This document shows, one piece after another, positions 26,669 to 32,906 of a stretch of DNA of 32,906 nucleotides; within the stretch, counting starts at the first letter, position 1, and every line of letters starts with the position of its first letter. Origin of the DNA: Acidobacteriaceae bacterium (GTDB lineage Bacteria > Acidobacteriota > Terriglobia > Terriglobales > Acidobacteriaceae); the NCBI GenBank assembly GCA_030037635.1, contig JASHQH010000040.1:1-32906 (forward strand), in the 5' to 3' direction. Made by a program: the position numbers and the translations under genes. The notes beneath the pieces were generated by a model. It did not search any database. It worked only from the letters and a program-made list of their open reading frames with translations, and was not told where the DNA came from.

Positions 26669-27495
26669 TGTCAAGAGAAAACTCGAAGGCCATAGGGCGC
26701 GCTCCGGAGAGCGCGTCGTCGGTTTGATCGGGATCATCGGCTGCGCATGTTCGCCTTTCGGCTGGTGGTTGCTGCTCCTGGCAGAACTGGACATCCTCGA
26801 CAGTTTCGACTTCCTCGCCATCCCTGCGCTCAATAAAACCCTGGTGCTTGAACTGGCCAGATGCGAATATCTCACCCGCAAAGAGAACATCCTGCTGCTC
26901 GGCAACAGCGGCACCGGAAAAACCCACATCGCACTGGCGCTGGGCATGGCTGCTTGCCAGCGTGGCCACCGCGTCCGCTTCATTACCGCCGCCACCCTGG
27001 TCGGAGAACTGATCGAGGCTCGAGATGAGAAACGCCTGCTCCGCTTCCAGAAGCAGATCGCTGCCTACGAGCCGCTGATCGTTAATGAGTTGGGCTATGT
27101 GCCTCTGTCCAAAACCGGAGCCGAGTTACTCTTCGAGACCTTCAGCCAGCGCTACGAGCGCGCCTCGACACTGATCACCAACAACCTGCCCTTCGATGAA
27201 TGCACCGAGATCTTCGGCTCCGAGCGGCTCACCGGCGCTCTGCTGGATCGCATTACCCACCACGTACACATCCTGGAGATGAACGCCGACAGCTAGCGCC
27301 TCAAGCAAAGCCGCCGAAAACGAACTTAACCACATCAGCCTGGCTACCGATCCCCTGACGCCGCTCGAGGGAGAAGAAGCCTCTTCCGCTACGCTCCAGA
27401 GCCCTTTTCTCCCTCGAAATACTCCCCAACTCTACTTCTACGACTGGCTCCCTCTCTCTCCGCCACGCTGCCTCCCTTTTACTCCGCCCTTGACA
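26669..27495 (+). mobile_element. Internally deleted IS21-like element
   Basis: The element is bounded by imperfect inverted ends starting TGTCAAG (26669) and ending CTTGACA (27489-27495). The outer 21 nt match at 14 positions. It contains a 5'-truncated istB-like gene and no istA. The left end is followed almost at once by a perfect 7-bp hairpin (CGCGCTC/GAGCGCG, 26698-26715), then by the middle of istB, as if istA and the first part of istB were deleted. No clear target-site duplication flanks it. It should be non-autonomous. Confidence 0.6.
26724..27329 (+). pseudogene. istB: Truncated istB-like transposition helper ATPase
   Basis: The IstB/DnaC-like AAA+ helper of IS21 transposition, now broken. 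From residue ~29 of the frame (DFLAIPALNKTLVLELARCE) the protein follows the family closely: Walker A GNSGTGKT (60-67), then RFITAATLV, LSKTGAELLFE, and GSERLTGALLDRITHHVHI. About 45 N-terminal residues of a normal IstB are missing or replaced by unrelated residues. Walker B reads LIVNEL where LIVDEL is usual, so the aspartate is lost. A TAG at 27294-27296 replaces the Tyr codon expected in the ending NxxSYRLKQS; ten more codons (RLKQSRRKRT) follow in frame to a TAA at 27327-27329. No partner istA is present. Confidence 0.8.
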
Positions 27496-27614
27496 GCCGA
27501 CTTGTCGTTATCAATTCCAGCCTCAATGAGTCATTCAAAGGAGATTTGGCGTCATCTGAAGTGAGAGGCCTGGGTCTCAAGTGAAGGACGCAGTCCGACT
27601 TGCAGTCTCGGATC

Positions 27615-30296
27615 CTAGTCTTTCCCTTTTTCCTGGTGGTCTTTGATCAGTACCACATCTGAGCTCGACTTCTGCCGCACGATCGCCAGTTGTTTGCCCG
27701 AAGGCGACCAGCCAAAATCGGGAATGGAATCCTGCATCGGGTCGAAAAGCGAGTGTGTGTCCGACCCATCCAACGGTTCATACAGCAGCGTCCTGCCGCC
27801 ATTCCTGAGAACTGAATAAACCGCGGCGCGGTTGTCCGGTGAAAAGCGCACCCAACTCGCTTCATCGCTGCCCAGGTCGCTGGTATCCAATGGAATCTGC
27901 GTAATCGTCCGCCCCGCGGCCAGATCATAGATATTCCACCGGGCCTTCTGCGGATCAACAATCGACCAGCCGGCCCGCCTCCCGTCAGCTGAGATTGCGT
28001 AATACATATTAGCTTCCGCCGGCAGTATTTGTCGTGGCGTTCCGCCGCTCAGCGGCACTCGCCACAACGATGCCTTCGACATTTCATTCTCATCCACGAA
28101 ATAGAAAACCTCACGGCTGTCCGGGGAGCATCCGGGAGCCGGCGACATTCCACCGCTGGTCAACTGCGCGATATTTCCGCCATCTCCATCCATGCGAAAA
28201 ACCCATGCCTCCGTCGATCCCTTTGGGTAGGCAGCGAAAACGATGTGGCCATCGCCGCAGGCGGCAATGTAATCTCCCGGCACGGCATCCCCGAGGTCGA
28301 ACGTGTGCACCTCACCAGTCGCCCGATCGATCCAACCCATATCGATAAGCGGAACGGTGAACAGCAGCCGATCTTCGTTAGCCCATGCGATACGCCCCGG
28401 GGTGATTCGCAGCGGGGTGGTCGAAAGCGGAACTCCGCCCTCGGGCTTGTACCACGCAATGCTCGAATCGATATTGGTGAGCACCGTTGCCAGGGTGCGT
28501 CCATCCGCCGAGAGCGCCAACTCGCTATAGGAGCTCACGTCGTTGGTCACCGGACGAAAATCGCCGGAGGGCAGGGTTACGATTCCGATCTGGGCATGAT
28601 CGCTGTGCGGTCTGAGGTAAAAGGCCAGCAGGTGCAGGCCATCGGGCGTCCACGCCACGTCAGATTTGCCCCAAAAAGGGGTGTCCGGCGGGGCCGCGTA
28701 ATCAGTCAGTTTTTTCGAATCGATCTTGAAGATTTGGAGCGCGTACTTCGCAGGTCCTACCGTGCTAATCCATGCGATCCTGTCGCCTTTGGGCGACCAT
28801 ACCGGTGCACCGATCATTTCCCGGGTCGTATACACCAGCTTATCGTTGCTACCGTCTTTGTCGGCGATGTGTACCTCTGAGCTTTGATCTTTGAGATCCG
28901 GAGTCCATCGCACGAAAGTAAAGCGTGTGCCATCCGGCGAAAAGCTGATGGCGCTGTCGATGTCATAGATCAGCTGTCTCGGCGTGCCGCCGAACACTGG
29001 CATTACGTAAAGCGCGTTAACGAGGTAATTATCCGCAGTTCCCCGCACGCAATAGAGATAATTGCCATCCGGCGAGAAGGTGAGTCCGATGTACTCGTTG
29101 CCGAACGCACCCAGGATCTGGGTGTCGGTGTTGGTCGCGGTGTTCCTAACCCAGAGCGTTCTCTCCCCCTTTTCGTTCTTTACCTCGGCCAGAAAGCGGC
29201 CATCGCCTGAGAGCGCGATCCCTTCAATTGTCCCCACATGGGTAATCTGACTTACCGTGGTCGTCGCGAACGGCCGAGGTCGCGGCCAAAAGCGCCACGC
29301 GGCATATCCAACTGCTGCAAGCGTAACCAGGCAAGCCGCGATGATCGCGAGTCGATGTGATTTCCTGGCCTCGAGCACAGCCTCGCTCGAAGAGGCTCCC
29401 GGCGAAGACAGTTTCGACGCTTGCGCGGCTGGGCCGCTCTCTGAACCTATCTTCCTTTGCAGCCGTTTCAGATCGGCGCGAAGCTCGGCTGCGGACTGGC
29501 AGCGAAGCTCCCGCTCTTTTTCCAGCGCCTTGTTGAGAATGCTCTCGAACTCGACCGGGAGTTTCGGGTTGAGCGAGATGGGGGCGGCCGGCGACTCGTT
29601 CAAAATGTGATCGAAGACCACGGCACTTGTAGCGCCGGCAAAAGGATGCCGACCTGTGGCCATCTCATAAAGAACTACCCCGAGCGAAAACAGGTCGCTG
29701 CGCTCATCCAGAGTCTCACCGCGCGCCTGTTCCGGCGACATGTAGGCAACGGTGCCAACCGTAGATCCAGAATCCGTGAGGATGCTTACGGTAGTAGAAG
29801 CGTCTGCGCCGGCACTGTAGAGCTTTGCAAGCCCGAAATCGAGAATCTTCACCTGTCCCGAATTCGTCACAAAGATATTCGAAGGCTTGATGTCGCGATG
29901 CAGAATTCTTTTGCGGTGCGCGGCATCGAGGGCATCAGCCAATTGCACGCCCATCTCAAGCAATTTGGAGTAGGGCATGACCTGGCCGCGATAGAGCTTT
30001 ACCAGGCTGTTGCCCTCCAGCAGCTCCATCACGATGAACGGCGTTTCCGCCGACTCGTTGAGCTCATGGATTGTGCAAATGCCGGGATGATTGAAGGAAG
30101 AGGCTGCCCGTGCCTCGCGCCAGAAACGCTCCAGCGCGGAGGCGTCGTTTTGCGCTGTTTCGATGAGCAGTTTGACCGCGACATGGCGTCCCAGTTTCTG
30201 GTCGACTGCCTCGTATACCACACCCATGCCGCCCTGCCCCAGCCGGCGGATGAGTTTGTAATGACCCAGAAGGCTACCTGGAGACAGTTCTTGCAC
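27615..30296 (-). CDS. Membrane serine/threonine protein kinase with TolB-like propeller
   Basis: An 893-aa PknB-type (Hanks) kinase. The kinase domain spans ~13-275 with all key residues: glycine loop GQGGMG (20-25), Lys42 in AVKLL, the catalytic loop HRDIKPSN (133-140, D135), DFG (153-155) and the activation-segment end GTVAYMSPEQARGE. A juxtamembrane linker leads to one transmembrane helix, ~315-336 (LAIIAACLVTLAAVGYAAW). The remaining ~550 residues form an extracytoplasmic beta-propeller of the TolB/PD40 type, with repeats such as ISFSPDGTRFTF, VWSPKGDRIAW and VRFSPDNRAAVY. This architecture is frequent in Acidobacteria. Translation begins at a GTG with a G-rich run immediately before it, which is unusually close. 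The ligand and phosphorylation targets are unknown. Confidence 0.93.
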   Translation of the reverse strand: MQELSPGSLLGHYKLIRRLGQGGMGVVYEAVDQKLGRHVAVKLLIETAQNDASALERFWREARAASSFNHPGICTIHELNESAETPFIVMELLEGNSLVKLYRGQVMPYSKLLEMGVQLADALDAAHRKRILHRDIKPSNIFVTNSGQVKILDFGLAKLYSAGADASTTVSILTDSGSTVGTVAYMSPEQARGETLDERSDLFSLGVVLYEMATGRHPFAGATSAVVFDHILNESPAAPISLNPKLPVEFESILNKALEKERELRCQSAAELRADLKRLQRKIGSESGPAAQASKLSSPGASSSEAVLEARKSHRLAIIAACLVTLAAVGYAAWRFWPRPRPFATTTVSQITHVGTIEGIALSGDGRFLAEVKNEKGERTLWVRNTATNTDTQILGAFGNEYIGLTFSPDGNYLYCVRGTADNYLVNALYVMPVFGGTPRQLIYDIDSAISFSPDGTRFTFVRWTPDLKDQSSEVHIADKDGSNDKLVYTTREMIGAPVWSPKGDRIAWISTVGPAKYALQIFKIDSKKLTDYAAPPDTPFWGKSDVAWTPDGLHLLAFYLRPHSDHAQIGIVTLPSGDFRPVTNDVSSYSELALSADGRTLATVLTNIDSSIAWYKPEGGVPLSTTPLRITPGRIAWANEDRLLFTVPLIDMGWIDRATGEVHTFDLGDAVPGDYIAACGDGHIVFAAYPKGSTEAWVFRMDGDGGNIAQLTSGGMSPAPGCSPDSREVFYFVDENEMSKASLWRVPLSGGTPRQILPAEANMYYAISADGRRAGWSIVDPQKARWNIYDLAAGRTITQIPLDTSDLGSDEASWVRFSPDNRAAVYSVLRNGGRTLLYEPLDGSDTHSLFDPMQDSIPDFGWSPSGKQLAIVRQKSSSDVVLIKDHQEKGKD

Positions 30297-31240
30297 TCCC
30301 CCAATTCTTGCCTGTTAGCGCTGGATGCGGCAAGAAATCTTTGGCGACTTGAACGAAACCGCCGCGCGACTGTAATGCGATACAACGGGAACGCGCTCAC
30401 CGAGCTCTGGCTGCGACTCTATCTGGCCGATTGGTCCCGGCAAACGGACTTTTCGCCAGCGCTCCTCGGATTTCGCAGCGGCCAAGCCGACCCAGCGGGT
30501 CGTCGCGGGCAAGTCAGTCCTCTGGTGAAGGTCCAGGTCCGCTAGGCGTTTTCTTTGGGCGGTTAATCCGCTGAAAATAGGATGTTTACTCGGGCAAGAT
30601 CGCTCTTTCAATGCAAAGCCTGTAGTCGAATTTGAACCTTTGAAAGCCTCCAATATCAACAGGTCTCAAGAGGTTCCCGCAAAGAACCACAAGGATCTCC
30701 GGGTAGGGAACCTGGTCCCGAACCAGTTCCAACGGGTTATTGAAACCTATTGAAATTGCGTGTTTTTATCTGTTTTGTATTGAATGGCTTGCGGTCTCGG
30801 TATAGAAAGCTGTGGATCCGAGTGGCTCTTGGAGGCTCTGACCGCTACGATTTCGACTACAGTCCGCCGACGACGAAGGCGATTTTCAAGTTCAACAATT
30901 TATCTCGTTTGGGGTTTTCCAAAGAGCTCAGACCAATTTTGCTTCACTCGGTGAGGTTATTGGGAGAGTTTGGAGCCCGAGGACGCTGCTGGCCGGCTGT
31001 CAGGTTGCAGGTCGCTGAGCGTCCGGCGAGTCATACGCCCTCCGGCTTTTCTCTGGCAATCATCTAAGGGATTCCCATTGCCGTGCTATGGTCGACCTCT
31101 TGTGTGGCCGGCCACATAAGAGATCTTCTGTGGCGCAGCCAGTTGTGCGGCGTTCAGTAATGCAGGCGGCTATATCCGTTCCGGTATTTGAACGCCACAT
31201 AACCAAACAACAGGGCTTGAAGGGGTCACGACACCACAAA
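30297..31240. other. Intergenic region upstream of the kinase gene
   Basis: About 940 nt without a recognisable gene. A 105-codon open frame at 30750-31067 (+) has no ribosome site and unconvincing composition. The notable structure is the 26-bp palindrome at 31097-31122. The kinase promoter should lie near 30300-30450 on the - strand, but no clear consensus was found. Confidence 0.45.
31097..31122. promoter_or_regulatory. 26-bp near-perfect palindrome
   Basis: Twelve of thirteen base pairs are perfect and the remaining one (31102/31117) is G-T. The core is TGTGGCCGGCCACA (31103-31116), flanked by CTCTT and AAGAG. An 8-bp palindrome GGTCGACC (31090-31097) abuts the left edge. With no spacer at its centre it suits a dimeric DNA-binding protein better than an RNA hairpin. 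No gene start is close, so its function is unknown. Confidence 0.5.
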
Positions 31241-31373
31241 TCAAAAATCGTACGCTAGCGACAGCACAACGGACGCCGGATTGCCTTCTGTTTGCCGACG
31301 ACTTACTGGGAAAACCGCCAACAGGTTGGATGAGCGCATTGCCCCGCTCTCGCCGACAGAAACAATGAATCCT
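31241..31373 (-). pseudogene. Possible 3' remnant of an outer-membrane barrel gene
   Basis: On the - strand a frame open from ~31373 ends at a TGA (31241-31243) and reads, near its end, NPASVVLSLAYDF before the stop. A terminal beta-strand of alternating residues ending in Phe is typical of outer-membrane proteins. There is no start codon or ribosome site, and only ~43 codons remain. This is a weak call resting on the final strand alone. Confidence 0.25.
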
Positions 31374-31403
31374 TATTGGCGCGCACATTCCCGAGATCTG
31401 TCG

Positions 31404-32600
31404 TCAATTCTCTCCGAAGAATCGTTGGCGGGTATGCTCATCGACCGGCATATCCGGTCCCGAGAACAGCAGATCCGGCTGTCGTGTTGGATCTTCGGCA
31501 ATCAGCGGCATCGCCCTAGCCCGGCGCGCATCAGCTTCTGGCCCGGTTCCCAAGAACAATTCGGTATACCATCCCACGACATTATGCACAGCACTGCAGT
31601 AACGATCGTGTTCTTCGGCAAATGCGTGACCGGCAGCATCCCAATCCCCACTGGCAAGTATTTTGTCGCGTAGCACGCGCGCGTCTCTTACCGTCATCGA
31701 GAGTCCCTGTCCCCAACTTGGGTCGCTCGTTGCCGCCGCGTCCCCTATCACGCAATCCCGTCCCGATATGATGCTTGACGTTGGTGTCAGCCCCTTCGAA
31801 ACTCGCAAGCGGCCCGCCGGCCGTCGCTCTGTCATACCAGCTCGGGTCGGCGCCGATACGCTTACAGCTTTCGACAAAATCAGCGAAATCGGATCCGCCC
31901 TGCATCCGAGCCCGCGAATCTTTGTAGTAACAGAAATACGCTCGCGCTCGCCCCCTCCCTTGTGGGAATACCGCCGCAATGCGACCCGCGTTTGAATCGA
32001 TCACAATCTTTGCGGTATCCTGGGAGCGGAAGTATTTTCGAGCAGCACGCCCGCCACCAGCAATCGATCAGGGTCGCGCTCCCGCTCAAAGCCCCGGACT
32101 TGCACACGACGGATGATCGCCCGTCAGCTCCCACTACCATGCGGGCGCGCGCTTGCTCGGTCCGTCCGTTCCATTGCGTAACGACGCTCGACGGAGCACC
32201 TGGGAGCACTTCCTGGACGCTGGCGCCCCGCCGCACCTCCGCGCCCGCCGTTTCCGCCGCCTCCAGCAGCGTTTCCTGCATCGCCGGATGGTAGAAAGCG
32301 AGGCAGGCTCTTTGTTGCGGCGTGGTGGCTGCAACTGGGCGGTGCGCGACGATGGCGTCGCCGGAAAAAATCGACCCACGGAAGTTCGTGCCCGCACCTG
32401 CCCCGTAGCAATTCGGCAATTCCAAGGTTTTCTCCCTCAGCGGCACCTCATGGGGTCATCATCTCGCCGCGGACGCAGTCTCGAAACCGTTCCTCGCGCT
32501 CGATCACTAGCACACGTGCGCCGTTCGCTGCCAGCGACCTTGCCAGCGCCGCGCCTCCCAGGCCACCACCCACCACGATCAAGTCAAATAGCTCGCCCAT
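31404..32600 (-). pseudogene. Decayed FAD-dependent monooxygenase (PHBH-like fold)
   Basis: Originally a ~395-aa flavoprotein hydroxylase. The start ATG (32598-32600) has GGAGG six nt upstream and opens with the FAD dinucleotide-binding motif DLIVVGGGLGGAALARSLA. Later blocks include FYHPAMQETLLEAAE, the flavin motif VVGADGRSS, the GDAAATSDPSWGQGL motif, and an ending RQRFFGEN. These lie in different frames. A TGA at 32448-32450 replaces the Trp codon expected in MMTPWGxAE. Frameshifts are inferred at an A6 run on the + strand (32365-32370), near 32090-32100, near 32019-32026, and near 31765-31775. Reading across them restores a continuous family-like sequence. Several independent lesions indicate real decay, although homopolymer sequencing error cannot be excluded for some. 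A cupin gene lies just upstream on the same strand. Confidence 0.85.
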
Positions 32601-32684
32601 AGCGCGCCTCCGCTCTGCGGTCCACATTTTCATCGTGTAACCCGCCCCAGCATATGCCTTTAGGTAATCCATGCTCCTTCATTT

Positions 32685-32906
32685 TCAGGCGGGAGGAAGC
32701 AGTTCCAAGCCATACTTCGGAGCGGCCTTCATCAAACGTCCTATCAGCGCATCGCTGATGTGCGGAATGTCGGCGACATCGGCAGCCGGATAGAAAGCCT
32801 CGGCGAAAAAGTTCTCAAGACCCGCAGGCGTGACCAACATCAGAAGTTTCGCGGTTTCGTCGCCGACATTTTTGAATGAATGTGCGGTGCCGCGAGGAAT
32901 GTGAAT
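32685..32906 (-). CDS. Cupin-domain protein (C-terminal 73 residues, 5' end outside the window)
   Basis: The frame enters from the window edge and ends at a TGA (32685-32687). The first visible residues, IHIPRGTAHSFKNVGDETAKL, match the second conserved cupin motif, with the usual Pro-x-Gly-x-x-His pattern. The histidine is normally a metal ligand. A helical tail (AEAFYPAADVADIPHISDALIGRLMKA) follows the barrel. Cupins are small beta-barrel proteins with many roles, so no reaction is assigned. The gene ends 85 nt before the start of the FAD monooxygenase pseudogene, and the two probably shared a transcript. The start is not visible. Confidence 0.75.
   Translation of the reverse strand: MHIPRGTAHSFKNVGDETAKLLMLVTPAGLENFFAEAFYPAADVADIPHISDALIGRLMKAAPKYGLELLPPA

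Noticed and set aside
26647..27501. GCCGAC on both sides of the IS21-like element as a target-site duplication.
   Set aside because: The left copy lies 16 nt outside the inverted end, so it is not a true flanking duplication; probably chance.
29457..30545. A 362-codon open frame on the + strand opposite the kinase gene.
   Set aside because: The opposite strand encodes all kinase motifs, so this frame is a by-product of codon bias.
30690..30745. Imperfect GGAAC/GTTCC inverted repeat resembling a tRNA fragment.
   Set aside because: No acceptor stem, anticodon arm or T-loop consensus could be assembled.
30750..31067. A 105-codon frame upstream of the kinase gene.
   Set aside because: No ribosome site, no recognisable domain and atypical composition.

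Overview
The window looks like chromosomal DNA of an Acidobacteriota member, most likely from the Acidobacteriaceae/Terriglobia group. This is a judgement from gene content, not from a search. The supporting signs are two ~1,200-residue Oar-like TonB-dependent receptors with an N-terminal carboxypeptidase-regulatory domain and a plug motif of the PLNGRDF type, a serine/threonine kinase fused to a TolB-like propeller, a barrel/Ig-like/OmpA-like outer-membrane protein, and moderately GC-rich DNA. No tRNA, rRNA, CRISPR array or phage gene was recognised.

Layout. (1) 88-6599, + strand: the end of an exopolysaccharide locus, with a methyltransferase, GDP-mannose 4,6-dehydratase (gmd), GDP-L-fucose synthase (fcl), a WcaF-like acetyltransferase and, after ~1 kb without genes, a Wzi-like outer-membrane protein. 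Together they would make GDP-L-fucose, acetylate a fucose-containing polymer and hold it at the surface. (2) 6596-8179, - strand: two exported proteins of unknown role. (3) 8961-10700: a barrel/Ig-like/OmpA-like envelope protein. (4) 11180-17797: a two-domain M16 zinc peptidase followed by an Oar-like receptor, recalling Fus/PqqL-type import-and-cleave pairs. (5) 18181-26309: a second Oar-like receptor, a GH39-type glycosidase, a Tat-exported GH144/glycoamylase-family enzyme and a LacI-family regulator, reading as a small glycan-use locus without SusD. A good promoter upstream of the second receptor is followed at once by a 22-bp palindrome with a central CG, the form expected of a LacI-family operator. 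(6) 26310-27495: repeats and an internally deleted IS21-like element. (7) 27615-30296, - strand: a membrane serine/threonine kinase. (8) 31241-32906, - strand: the partial 3' end of a cupin gene, a heavily decayed FAD monooxygenase pseudogene and a possible outer-membrane-protein remnant.

Several starts were moved inward from the longest open frame, using Shine-Dalgarno sites and signal peptides: Wzi-like, the 199-aa barrel, M16, both receptors, GH39, GH144 and LacI. The most interesting hypotheses are the peptidase/receptor pair and the LacI-operator circuit. The clearest direct observations are the decayed monooxygenase, the deleted IS21-like element, a 106-bp inverted-repeat element with a partial second copy, and an isolated 26-bp palindrome.
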